In this document: positions 1 to 10,200 of the stretch, piece by piece | Position numbering within the stretch: the stretch's first letter is position 1 | How the letters are laid out: the number at the start of each line of letters is the position of its first letter | The notes under the pieces: generated by a model | Told to the model about the DNA's origin: nothing | Seen by the model: only the letters and a program-made list of their open reading frames with translations | Database searches by the model: none | From: Verrucomicrobiales bacterium | GTDB lineage: Bacteria; Verrucomicrobiota; Verrucomicrobiia; Verrucomicrobiales; DEV007 | Direction: 5' to 3' | Assembly (NCBI GenBank): GCA_029212615.1 | Contig: JARGPJ010000005.1 | Location: 62,001 to 126,000, forward strand | DNA length: 64,000 bases | Translations under genes and position numbers: made by a program

Positions 1-2140
1 ACTGAGGCCGCGGATACTCGCTCCATACTTCTTCAGGAACCACTTTTTCTGACCAGGGAGTTCGCATCGCCACTTTCCTCATCTCCGAGACGACTTCGTG
101 CTGAAGGATGCTCCCGTTAAAACGATTCGGGACTTTGTACCTGGCCACTGCATGCACTCCGTCTGCTCCCACAAACATCCCCAGGCCCGGCTGCTCCGCC
201 ATCAATTCACTGATCGGACTGCTCGCAACGGTGGCTCCGTCCACCATCAGCGTCAGCATATTTTCCTCCACCTTCACCACCAGATCGACGGCACCACTGA
301 CCGCTTTCTCTGAACGTATTACCTTCAGATCGCTGCGGTTTCGCCAGGCAAAAGCGGGAACTCCATCCTCGAAGAAAAGGGAGTATCCAAACGCATTCCC
401 CCCTTGCGAAATCACGACCCCATTCGGCTTCTTGTGTCGGACCCTGGCCTTGATCGTAAACTCTCTCCCCCCTATTTGCGGGGTGATCTCCTCGTGAGTC
501 GGAACCCCGGGTCGGGGACTGTTTTTATCACGCGGATAAACTTTTACCCTGTCTGCCCATGCCGCCCATGCGTCAGCCAGTTCACGAACCTTACCCGGAT
601 TCGAGACGGCGAGATTATTCGTTTCGGTGCGATCGGCGAGCATGTCATATAGCTCCCACTTCATCCCGTCGGTGCCGTTTATTGTCGCTACGTTCTTCCC
701 GACAAGTTTCCACTGACGGTCTCTGGCAAACGCATTTGTCTCATGCTCCACGAAAATCGGCTCCTCCCTCGCCAGCGGCTCACGCTCAAAGGCAGGCCGA
801 AGCGAAATTCCGTCCAGAGACGGAACCGGCCTCCCATCACGCTCTTCAGGATACTTCGCCCCGGCTACATCCAGGATCGTCGGAACGATATCGATGAGCT
901 GTGCTGGAGAATCATACCATTCCCTGCCGGTCTCGATGCCCGCAGGCCAATGCATAAAGAACGGAGTCGCGGTCCCACCTTCGTGAGCAAAGTGCTTATA
1001 GTAGCGAAACGGAGTACTCCCCGCATTTGCCCAGGCCTCGCCATAACTGTTCGTATCTTCAAGATTACGTTTTTCCTTATCGAAGAATTCACCGCGTCCC
1101 AGCATGCCCCCTTCCTGACAGGCTCCGTTGTCGGAAAGAAAAAGAATCAAGGTGTCCTCATAGGTACCGCTTGCTTTGAGTCGTTCGACGAGCTTTCCGA
1201 TATTTTGATCCACCCGGTCAACCATTGCCGCATAAATCGCCATTTTAAGATCCATCTCATCCTGCTTCGCTTCGTCCAGCGAATCCCAGTCAGGAATTCC
1301 TTCCGTCTTCGGTGAAAGCGCCCAGGATTCGTCAATTAAACCCAGTTCAATCTGACGGCGATATCGCTGCTCGCGCAGCTTATCCCACCCCATTTTGTAC
1401 TTCCCCCGATACTTCGCAATATCGTCCTCGAAAGCCTGCAGAGGCCAGTGCGGGGCCGTGTAGGCAAGATAGAGGAAGTAGGGGTCCTCCGATGAATCTC
1501 CCGCGAGATGCTCCTCAATAAAGCGAATTCCGTAATCGGTAAAAGCGTCCGTCGTGTAATAGGCTTCGTCGGTTGTGCTTTCCGGCGTTTCAATCATCTC
1601 ATTGCCCAGTGTGATCCCCCGGTCGCCGTGAGGATGAAAGAATCGTGTTGCCCCGGTGATGCTGCCATAGAACCGATCGAAGCCCCTTTGCCTCGGCCAG
1701 TCCGCTTCATCGTTAAAGCCGAGATGCCACTTACCGGACATCAGCGTCGCATAACCATAAGGCTTCAAGGCCTCGGCAACCGTAGCACACTGCTCATTCA
1801 AATGTCCTTGATACGCTGGCGGGGCTCCGACCTTCTCCTTACTTGTCGGAGATTCTGTCATCCAGCCAATTCCTGTCTGATGAGGATGAAGCCCGGTCAC
1901 CAGTGTTGCCCGTGTCGGGCAACACCTCCCCGAATTGTAGAATTGAGAAAACCTCACACCTCCCCCCGCAAGCGCATCCAAATTCGGGGTTTCAATCTCC
2001 CCACCATGATAACCGAGGTCTGAGAACCCCATGTCATCGACCATAATCAAGATGATATTAGGTCTCTCTTCAGCATGAAGAAAGGGGCTCAACACCGAAA
2101 TTATCAGGATCGGGAGAAAAGTTTGGAGGAAATTTTTCAT
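1..2140 (-). CDS. Sulfatase (type I, arylsulfatase-like) with C-terminal concanavalin/LamG-like domain; 3' end cut by window edge
   Basis: Not in the ORF track because it runs off the edge. Reverse complement from 2140 reads MKNFLQTFLPILIISVLSPFLHAEERPNIILIMVDDMGFSDLGYHGGEIETPNLDALAGGGVRFSQFYNSGRCCPTRATLVTGLHPHQTG; sulfatase signature C-C-P-T-R; C-terminal beta-sandwich-like YKVPNRFNGSI. Confidence 0.93.
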   Translation of the reverse strand, partial: MKNFLQTFLPILIISVLSPFLHAEERPNIILIMVDDMGFSDLGYHGGEIETPNLDALAGGGVRFSQFYNSGRCCPTRATLVTGLHPHQTGIGWMTESPTSKEKVGAPPAYQGHLNEQCATVAEALKPYGYATLMSGKWHLGFNDEADWPRQRGFDRFYGSITGATRFFHPHGDRGITLGNEMIETPESTTDEAYYTTDAFTDYGIRFIEEHLAGDSSEDPYFLYLAYTAPHWPLQAFEDDIAKYRGKYKMGWDKLREQRYRRQIELGLIDESWALSPKTEGIPDWDSLDEAKQDEMDLKMAIYAAMVDRVDQNIGKLVERLKASGTYEDTLILFLSDNGACQEGGMLGRGEFFDKEKRNLEDTNSYGEAWANAGSTPFRYYKHFAHEGGTATPFFMHWPAGIETGREWYDSPAQLIDIVPTILDVAGAKYPEERDGRPVPSLDGISLRPAFEREPLAREEPIFVEHETNAFARDRQWKLVGKNVATINGTDGMKWELYDMLADRTETNNLAVSNPGKVRELADAWAAWADRVKVYPRDKNSPRPGVPTHEEITPQIGGREFTIKARVRHKKPNGVVISQGGNAFGYSLFFEDGVPAFAWRNRSDLKVIRSEKAVSGAVDLVVKVEENMLTLMVDGATVASSPISELMAEQPGLGMFVGADGVHAVARYKVPNRFNGSILQHEVVSEMRKVAMRTPWSEKVVPEEVWSEYPRPQ

Positions 2141-2236
2141 GAGAATAAACAAAAGGAAACGGGAATTGGCAGGCTATCGGAACGCGTTCAGTGAACACAC
2201 CGGAGCAGCATCATGGACGCCGCCGAATCCCCGCTC

Positions 2237-2257
2237 AATACCCGGCACTTGAGTATT
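2237..2257. repeat. Intergenic inverted repeat, family 2 (AATAC-ccggcacttga-GTATT)
   Basis: 5-bp stem with 11-nt loop resembling 5644-5664. Confidence 0.5.
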
Positions 2258-2300
2258 CGGATGAAGTTTTAGAAAAATCAGACAGAGCGCCGCTCGACGA

Positions 2301-2747
2301 TCACGCCTGCTTCATGAGCTCTTCAGCCGCATACTCACGAATGCGTTCAATCATACCGACGAGACCGTTTCGACGGGTCGGGCTGAGGTGAGACTCCAGG
2401 TCAAGACGCTTCAATTCTTCGGAAGCATCAAGGTCCAGTATCTCTCTCGCCGTCAATCCTGCATGAAGACTGAGAACCGTCGCAATGATACCACTGACTA
2501 GAACCGAATCACTCTTTCCCCGAAATTTGATCACGCCCGGTGTTTCCGCATCCGTGTAAGGCACGATCCACACCATCGACTGACAACCGAAAACACGAAA
2601 ATCATCCGACTGCTCTTCTTCAGAAACAGGAGGAAGCCGCTTACTCAAGTCGATCAGAAATTGATACTTTGCATCGAGATCAGGAAGGTAACTCATCGTT
2701 TCAGCGATGTCCTCAAAATCGGGTAATGGCAAAGTATCGGCGCTCAT
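2301..2747 (-). CDS. sufE: SufE family Fe-S cluster assembly/cysteine desulfuration protein
   Basis: MSADTLPLPDFEDIAETMSYLPDLDAKYQFLIDLSKRLPPV...FRVFGCQSMVWIVP; typical SufE GCxSxVW motif. Longer start at 2813 also possible. Confidence 0.88.
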   Translation of the reverse strand: MSADTLPLPDFEDIAETMSYLPDLDAKYQFLIDLSKRLPPVSEEEQSDDFRVFGCQSMVWIVPYTDAETPGVIKFRGKSDSVLVSGIIATVLSLHAGLTAREILDLDASEELKRLDLESHLSPTRRNGLVGMIERIREYAAEELMKQA

Positions 2748-2831
2748 GGGCAAAAGAGAATTCGACGCCACCGTAGCCGGAAATCGTCGTCTTTCAACGA
2801 TACGGTTCCCCATGCTGCAATGCTACCCAAT

Positions 2832-4154
2832 CTAAAGGGCCTTCAGCCGAATCCGGCGATACTCCATTTGCCCGCGATCTCCCTCCAGGCCGATCGGTCC
2901 ACTTTCTGGGACCTCCATGTCGTCGGTTAAAAGTTCTCCGTTGCAAGTCGCACGCGCCACTCCCCCCTCAACCGTCACGACCAGTTCATTCCAATCCTGC
3001 GGCTTGTAATTTTCGAGATCAAAATATGGCCCGGCGAGAGGATAGTCGCGACATTGCAACTGGGGCTTCCTGATAAAGACTCCACTGTCAGCATTGGGTG
3101 TCGCACGAAACTCCAGCTTCAACACAAAATCACCGCTGAACTCCCGGGTGGTCCAGAGCTGCTGAATCCGCCGACCCTCGGCCGGAGTCTTCACCACGAG
3201 CCGCCCGTTCATCGCGGCATATCTTCCATCGTCACTCTCTTTCAGCCCGTCAAATGCGACATCCTCTTTCACTTCAACGAACACCGGCATGTCCGGTCGC
3301 GGCTTCTTCGGAGCCTTTCTCGGAGGAGTTACCCGGTACCCCCACCCCGTGAGATCATTTCCGTTAAAAAGACTTTCGAACCCTTCCTCAAGCACAAAAT
3401 CGTCGGGTTCCGGCTCCGCCAGCCCGAGAGATTCAAAGACCGGCTGAAGAGCTCTGGCCCACCGCCGGTATCCCGCCTCATTAAGGTGAAGCAAATCCTT
3501 AAACCAGACAGGGTCGGCATCGCCGTTCTCATCGGCAAACAGCGTCCACGTGTCAATAACCGTGACCTGAGGATCCCCTTTCACAACTGCTTCGAAGAGC
3601 CCATTCACCTCCTCAATCGTTTCACGTGGTCGATTCTTCTCCGCAGAACTGGGAAAGGTCCGGCAGAGAATGATGGGTGTCTCTGCGCTTTGTTCCTTGA
3701 TCGCTGCGACGATTTTCTCGAAATTCCTCGCAATCGCTTTCGGAGCAATATCGACTTCAATATCATTCGTCCCCATCAGCATGACCACCGCTGAAGGATT
3801 AAGAGAAAGAACGTCCTCCTTCAAGCGAATCAACATTCCCCGGGTGGTGTCGCCGCCAATTCCACGGTTGGCAAGCTTCATCCCCTCGAATCTCCCTTTG
3901 AAATCATCCCGCCATCCCTGAGTGATGGAGTCACCCAGAAAAACGACAGCGCCCTGATCTTTCTCAACCTCTTTCGACCAACGCTCCCGGTACTGAGGCC
4001 ACTTAGTTACATACCCGGAGTAGCGACGTAACATTCCCTCCCCGATATAACTTCTTTCCTCATCCGGGGTAGGCAAGGCAAAGGACTTTGATTCCTCAGC
4101 AAATATCGAAGAAGCAAATACAAGCACGAAGGCAAACAACAGTAGGAGTTTCAT
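2832..4154 (-). CDS. Secreted SGNH/GDSL hydrolase fused to DUF1080 (3-keto-disaccharide hydrolase) domain
   Basis: Signal peptide; blocks in canonical order: FLGDSITQG, NRGIGGDTT, MGTNDIE, DLLHLN; C-terminal GFESLFNGNDLTGW...DSGVFIRKPQLQCRDYP. Confidence 0.9.
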   Translation of the reverse strand: MKLLLLFAFVLVFASSIFAEESKSFALPTPDEERSYIGEGMLRRYSGYVTKWPQYRERWSKEVEKDQGAVVFLGDSITQGWRDDFKGRFEGMKLANRGIGGDTTRGMLIRLKEDVLSLNPSAVVMLMGTNDIEVDIAPKAIARNFEKIVAAIKEQSAETPIILCRTFPSSAEKNRPRETIEEVNGLFEAVVKGDPQVTVIDTWTLFADENGDADPVWFKDLLHLNEAGYRRWARALQPVFESLGLAEPEPDDFVLEEGFESLFNGNDLTGWGYRVTPPRKAPKKPRPDMPVFVEVKEDVAFDGLKESDDGRYAAMNGRLVVKTPAEGRRIQQLWTTREFSGDFVLKLEFRATPNADSGVFIRKPQLQCRDYPLAGPYFDLENYKPQDWNELVVTVEGGVARATCNGELLTDDMEVPESGPIGLEGDRGQMEYRRIRLKAL

Positions 4155-4267
4155 GGCGGGAGATTACAAAATTTCTTCTCTTTGTCCATCTTCGGCAGGG
4201 GCCTCCATCGCGGTATAAGCGCTTTCACGGACGTGACAACTGAGAACTCATCCGGCAACTTCCAGGC

Positions 4268-5659
4268 ATGCGTTTCCTGCTTTCTCTTCTCATTGCCTGC
4301 GTCATTGGCTCCCTCCACGCCAATGAAAAACCCAATGTCCTCATGATCTCGGTGGATGACTTGAATGACTGGATCGGATGTCTTGGCGGGCACCCCGATG
4401 CGATCACTCCGCATCTCGATTCCCTAGCTGCCCGCGGGGTCAACTTCACCAATGCGCATTGCTCAGTGACGGTCTGCTCCCCCTCCCGAATCAGCGTCAT
4501 CTCAGGAGTCGGGCCGACGACACACGGGAGCTATGAACTGGGCACCCCCTATCAGGAGATCGCCCGCCTCGACGATGTCCCGACAATGCCCGGATTTTTC
4601 AAGGCAAATGGCTACACCACCATCACCGGCGGAAAGATTCTCCATCACAATTTCACAGGACGCCTTGAGGCAGACAACAACCTTGTCCTCACCCTCAGGA
4701 AGGGAGGACCAAATCCGAAAAAGACATTTCACGCTCCAAAGCCATGGGACTGGGGTGCCTTCCCGAAAACTGATGCAGAGATGTATGACTACCAACTCGC
4801 CGGGGCTGCTGCTGAAACTCTCAGGCAGGAACACGACAAACCTTTCTTTCTCTCTGTCGGGCTGTTCCGCCCTCATGTTCCCATGTTTGTTCCACCTCAC
4901 TGGTATGAACTTTACGATGCCGAAGCAATCACGATGCCTGACGCCGATCCGACAGACATGGACGATATTCCCGGGAACTTTCAGTATAAGATGTGGATAG
5001 CCCCGACCCTGGCCGAGTTACAGGACAGGAAGCACTGGCGAAGCATGGTGCATGCCTATCTCGCCAACACCAGCTTTGTGGATCACTGCGTTGGTGAAAT
5101 CATCAAAGGTCTCGACAGTGGCCCTAACAAAGACAACACCATTATTGTTCTCTGGAGCGATCATGGATTTCACATCGGAGAAAAACAACACATCGCAAAA
5201 CGAACCCTCTGGGAGGAATCAACCCGCGTCCCCCTCTTCTTTGCCGGCCCCGGCATTGAACCGGGGACCTCTCCTGAACCCGCCAGCCTTCTTGATATCT
5301 TTCCCACTCTCATCGAACTGACTGATCTCCCGGAGAACAAACACCTCGAAGGAATATCACTGACCCCCCAACTGAATAATCCATCAACTCCCCGCGAACG
5401 GCCGGCCCTTTCTTCCAGCTACTTCGGAAACCACTCCGTCCGGACACGTGACTGGCGTTACATTCGCTATGATGACGGGGCCGAAGAACTCTACGACCAT
5501 CGCGTCGACCCTGATGAAAAAACAAACCTGGCTGACAAGGCGGAATACACAGACCTCAAGAAAAAACTCGCCGCACACATTCCCGTCGGGGCCGCCCCTG
5601 AAGTAAAAACCTTTGAAACAAGGGAACAAGTCCGCACCGGAAAGGTATCCCGCCCTTGA
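4268..5659 (+). CDS. Sulfatase (iduronate-2-sulfatase-like)
   Basis: MRFLLSLLIACVIGSLHANEKPNVLMISVDDLNDWIGCLGG...HCSVTVCSPSRISVISG; C-S-P-S-R. Confidence 0.94.
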   Translation: MRFLLSLLIACVIGSLHANEKPNVLMISVDDLNDWIGCLGGHPDAITPHLDSLAARGVNFTNAHCSVTVCSPSRISVISGVGPTTHGSYELGTPYQEIARLDDVPTMPGFFKANGYTTITGGKILHHNFTGRLEADNNLVLTLRKGGPNPKKTFHAPKPWDWGAFPKTDAEMYDYQLAGAAAETLRQEHDKPFFLSVGLFRPHVPMFVPPHWYELYDAEAITMPDADPTDMDDIPGNFQYKMWIAPTLAELQDRKHWRSMVHAYLANTSFVDHCVGEIIKGLDSGPNKDNTIIVLWSDHGFHIGEKQHIAKRTLWEESTRVPLFFAGPGIEPGTSPEPASLLDIFPTLIELTDLPENKHLEGISLTPQLNNPSTPRERPALSSSYFGNHSVRTRDWRYIRYDDGAEELYDHRVDPDEKTNLADKAEYTDLKKKLAAHIPVGAAPEVKTFETREQVRTGKVSRP

Positions 5660-5664
5660 ATACC
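5644..5664. repeat. Inverted repeat, family 2 (GGTAT-cccgcccttga-ATACC), overlaps sulfatase stop
   Basis: Same loop length and near-identical loop as 2237-2257; stem bases change in pairs. Confidence 0.5.
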
Positions 5665-5695
5665 GGATCACCCCATCCGTTCTGCTGCCCTTCCC

Positions 5696-7192
5696 CTACT
5701 TCCCCTCCAAAGCCCAGCGCTTCATCAGTTCAGCATTGGCACTGAACTCTTCGTATCTGGTCGAACCGGGCTTGATGTGGTTCAGTTCATCCTCAATCTC
5801 CTGCGCATAGATTTCCGGCGATTCAGAACCCATGTCACCGGTTTCCACAATCCAACGGTCCAGTCGTTGACGATGCTCGAGCAACGCTGCCGCGTGATTC
5901 GGATCAGCAGCAAGATTCCGAAGTTGCCACGGGTCTTCGTGATAAAGGTACAACTCTTCCGGGGCACGCCCCGGCGAGAAGAAGAGTCTTTCACTCAACT
6001 CGGCTAAACTCCCTTCACCGTGAAGTTCCCGGAGACGCCTCACGATCGCCTTACTGTCCTTGTAATTACTCGGCTGGAGATGTGGACGCTTTGGATAAAA
6101 ATTGCGTAGATAGAGATACTTCTCTGTCCGCACTGAGCGAATTCGATCAACCGTCTCCCCACAACGATCGCGCGCCGCGTAAACACCCGGCTTTGAGCGG
6201 TATTTCTCTGACAGAATATCATCCCCCTGCATGGACTCAGGAATACCGATCCCGGCGGCAGCAAGAGACAAGGCAGTTACATCAATATGTTCGACGAGAT
6301 CTTCCCTGATGGTTCCCGGAGAGATTCCGGGACCACTCAGAACGAGGGGAATATGAGTGCCTTCATCGTAAAGAAACTGCTTTCCGCGCGCCGTGCTGAT
6401 CCCGTGATCGGTAAAGAAAACGATCAACGTATTCTCGAGGAGGTCCTCTTCCTCTAAACGCTCTAACACTTTTCCTACATGATAATCTGTCATCCGAACA
6501 GAATCGAGATAGGCGGCCCAATCATTCAGAAACACCGGATCATCCGGATAGTGCGGGGGCAAAGTCACCAATGCCGGACTCGTGGCACTGCCGAGTTCAG
6601 CTTTAACCCTCTCCTGGAATTTTGCATTGGAGGCTTCAGATGCTCCCCTCAGTTTTCCTCCATGAAGCTGCACCTGCATGAAAAACGGCTGACCATCGTC
6701 ACGCCCTGCCCAGTCATTGCTATCATAAATCTCTTCCTCCCAGTCAAAATTGTAATCCGCCTTGCCCAGCTTCTGATTCGGCCTCATTGGCTCGCTCCGA
6801 TAATCCAGCTCAGGAAGTCCGCTCCCCATGCAGGTCCAGTATCCGGCCTTCTGAAAAATCTCGGGGAGCGGGCGCACTCCGGCCGGCAACTGAATGCGAT
6901 GCTCACCTCGGCCACTGCGGTGATGATGAACCCCGACAGAGGTCTGATACATCCCCGTGATAAGCGCTGAACGAAACGTCGAGCAAACCGGAGAGGTTGC
7001 ATAGGCGCGAGTAAACTTCACCCCTCCTGCGGCAAGCCCGTCAACGACCGGTGTTTCGATCGCCGTCTCTCCGTAGCAGGAGAAATTGGCGGACATGTCA
7101 TCGACCACAATCCAAAGAATATTTGGACGGTCACCGGCCTGAGACGAGCCGCATAAAAACACTGAAAAAAGAAGGGGGAGCCATTGCTTCAT
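5696..7192 (-). CDS. Sulfatase (heparan N-sulfatase-like)
   Basis: Signal peptide, RPNILWIVVDDMSANFSCYG, ATSPVCSTFRSALITGMYQTSVGVHHHRSGRGEH; active-site motif is C-S-T-F-R. Confidence 0.92.
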   Translation of the reverse strand: MKQWLPLLFSVFLCGSSQAGDRPNILWIVVDDMSANFSCYGETAIETPVVDGLAAGGVKFTRAYATSPVCSTFRSALITGMYQTSVGVHHHRSGRGEHRIQLPAGVRPLPEIFQKAGYWTCMGSGLPELDYRSEPMRPNQKLGKADYNFDWEEEIYDSNDWAGRDDGQPFFMQVQLHGGKLRGASEASNAKFQERVKAELGSATSPALVTLPPHYPDDPVFLNDWAAYLDSVRMTDYHVGKVLERLEEEDLLENTLIVFFTDHGISTARGKQFLYDEGTHIPLVLSGPGISPGTIREDLVEHIDVTALSLAAAGIGIPESMQGDDILSEKYRSKPGVYAARDRCGETVDRIRSVRTEKYLYLRNFYPKRPHLQPSNYKDSKAIVRRLRELHGEGSLAELSERLFFSPGRAPEELYLYHEDPWQLRNLAADPNHAAALLEHRQRLDRWIVETGDMGSESPEIYAQEIEDELNHIKPGSTRYEEFSANAELMKRWALEGK

Positions 7193-7203
7193 GACTCAAG
7201 CCT

Positions 7204-7234
7204 AACAGGGTAGGATTGAGGCACCAACCCTGTT
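7204..7234. repeat. Intergenic inverted repeat, family 1 (AACAGGGT-N15-ACCCTGTT)
   Basis: AACAGGGT 7204-7211, ACCCTGTT 7227-7234. Confidence 0.65.
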
Positions 7235-7244
7235 CATGGCGCGA

Positions 7245-10200
7245 TCACTTCGCAAACATTTCGTTACTCTTATCACCTCCACTGAGGGTGTAGGCAACGA
7301 GGTCGAGAATCTCATCTTTCGTCAACATGTTAAGCAGCATCGGAGGCATCGGTGAAACCTTCGAAACCTCGATCGACTCCACCTGTGTCCGGTCGACATT
7401 CACCCGTTGATTCGGATCAGAAAGATCTGTATTCAAGGTGACATTGTTACCACTCAGATTGACGACCACACCGGAAACGACCGTGCCGTCTTTTTGGGTC
7501 ACGACGATAGGTGCAAACTGTTCATTGATTTCCTTACTCGGATTGATGACCTGATCGAGGAAATCATGAGGACTGTAACGCCCCCCCGCCCCGGTCAGAT
7601 CCGGCCCTGTCATTCCACCTGCGTTCCCAAAACGGTGACAGGCATAGCAGGCCGCCGCCGCGAACATTTTGCGGCCGTTTTCAAAATCGCGCTGCGTCAT
7701 CCCGGTGGCCGCCGCTTCACTGAGTTCTTCGAGCGTCCACATCTTCGGTGTCCGCCCCGCAAAAACCGCCCCGACATTTTCAATGGCGGACTTCACTTCA
7801 GGTTTCTTTGCCAACAGCTCAGCATGCGTCTTCTTCTCCGCATCGGTATAGGTCGCCAGACTGTCATTTCGAATAAACTCGATGAACTTGGTAAAACTCG
7901 CCCCACCGCGATAGTTCGCGGCGGTAAGGAACCACTCAATCTGCTGCTCGCGAAGTTCAGGTGTCCACCCGGCTTTAAGGTGGGCGAGAGAACGGGCAAA
8001 CTGCATTTGCGGCTCCTGGCTCTTCGCCTCAGCAAGAAGCTTCATGCCCTTCTCTGCCGCGCCTGGATCCTGCAGGGAGACAAGTGTTTCAAGAAGAACC
8101 CAGTTCAACTCGTAGCTCGTCGACGGAAGTGACGGGTCCAGCTTCGCAATCAACGCCTCACGATGCTCAGCAGAGGGGTCACCAAAGCGAACCAAAACAA
8201 TCTGAAGAACCCGTGTGTAATCAATTTTCCACGCTTCACTGAGAGCATCAACCTCAACCTCAAGAAGACTGCTCAGGATGGCTTCACGGAGTTCACTATC
8301 AGACCCGTAAATCTCACTGCGCTTTGCCGTCGAAATCCCGGAAACGCCCCCCTCCTCACGTTGGCTGGGCGCCGATCCTGCGACTCGGGCCAGGGCAAGA
8401 ATCCCCTCGATGCGACGTTCCGCCGCCTTCTCTTCGAGCGCCTTTGTCGCCCACTCCTTCACCGGCTGATGCTCGATCGCAACCCGTGCCGCCCAGCGGA
8501 CCCAACGGTCCTCGTGGTCAAGGTATTCCCAGGACTCACTGACTGCCCCGTCCTTCTCCACTCCGTGAAACGACTCGAGATGATGACGAATCCCGGCCTC
8601 TTCAGTTGGCTCAGGAATTTTATCCACGGCGGCAACGCTGTCCGCGCCGCGGTAGCTGACACGATAGAGGCCCGATTGGACACGACGCCCGCCAATCGCA
8701 AAATACATCGCTCCGTCACCCGGATGAATGATCGCATCAGTGACAGGCAGCGGAGCACCTGTAATGAACTCCTCCTTCGTTCCTGTATAGCTCGCGCCAT
8801 CCTGTTCCAGGTGGATCGCGTACACCTTACCCCAACTCCAATCGAGAGCATAAAAGGCATTCTGATACTTCGCCGGGAACTTCGCCCCGTAACCGAAAAG
8901 CGTTCCAGTGGGAGAACCCGGACCGATGTTCACCGTCGCCGGCAGGTTGTCGGCGTAGAACTCCGGATACTTACCTGCTCCGTTGCGCCATCCGTATTCA
9001 CCGCCACTGACCACATGATTCACACGGGTCGGGCGATACCATGGCGTATTGAAATCATACTCCATGTCGGCATCATAAGTAAACAACTCACCTTCCCGGT
9101 TCAGAGAGGCATCGTAGATGTTTCGGAACCCGGAGGCGAAAATTTCGAAATTATTGCCGTCTGGGTCGACACGATAAATGATGCCGCCCGGCGCAAGAAC
9201 GTGGCGGTTGTGACCACGACCATCGAGCATCCTCGGAAGGAGATGATCATCACCCCAGGTTTTCGTGACTGGTGAATTGTCAGAAGTGCCGGCAACCGGC
9301 CCTCCGTCGATCACCGCATTATTGCCTGTGACGAGATAGAGAGATTTGCCATCAGGCGTTGGCACAATCGCATGGACTCCGTGATCACTCTTCGACTCAA
9401 AAGCCTTGAGCATCTCCACTTTGTCCAACTCATCGTTTCCATCGCTGTCAGAAATCCGGTAGAGGCCGCTCTGAATCTTACGCTCATAATCATTCACTCC
9501 GACATAGAGCGCATCAAAAGCGAAGGCCATTCCGTTGATCGCCCGAATGTTCACCGGAAGCTTTTCAACGTCAGCTTCGCTCAATTCCTCACCAGCTGCA
9601 GGAGGAGTGAAACGGTAAAAATCACCATACTGATCGCTCGCATAGATCCGACCTTTATCATCATTGGCAAGAGCCACCCAGGATCCCTGATCACCACCGG
9701 GCACCGAGTAGAGAAGCTCCACTTCAAAGCCTTCAGGAACTTTAATTCGATCCACCGGTGTCGCCTGATTCTCTCCGATACGGGGGCCAACTTCAGTTTG
9801 ACGCTTTGGCTTCGGCTTCGGCGCTGCTTTCGCAGCGGCCTTCGGCTTTGCCGGAGCAGCTTTCGGTTTCGCTTTCGGCTTTCCAATTTCCTGTGCATCA
9901 TTCGGCACATCGGCATTCGACCATGGATTAATTCCACCTTCAGGGAGCTTTTTGAGACGAATATCTTTCACCTGAACTTCCATCGCAGGCCCGCGGTGAA
10001 CCTGAATCGCGAGAAGGCCACTGAGACAACGCCCCTCTTTATCGTAATCATGCACCACCGCAGTCACTTCACCGTTCAGGAGATGAGTGACATGATTTCC
10101 CTTTGCGATAATCGTATACTCATTCCACTCAGCGGTATCAACGGCCACCGCATCACGCTCCGCCGTGAGCCACTTCCGACCTTCCGGATCGACCGCAACC

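Noticed and set aside
98-2046. Several plus-strand ORFs at the left end
   Set aside because: They lie opposite the truncated sulfatase read on the minus strand (1-2140), which has clear motifs.
8163-9275. 370-aa plus-strand ORF inside the DUF1080/cytochrome gene
   Set aside because: Antisense to a confidently coding gene; composition rich in R/H/P/T and no family features.
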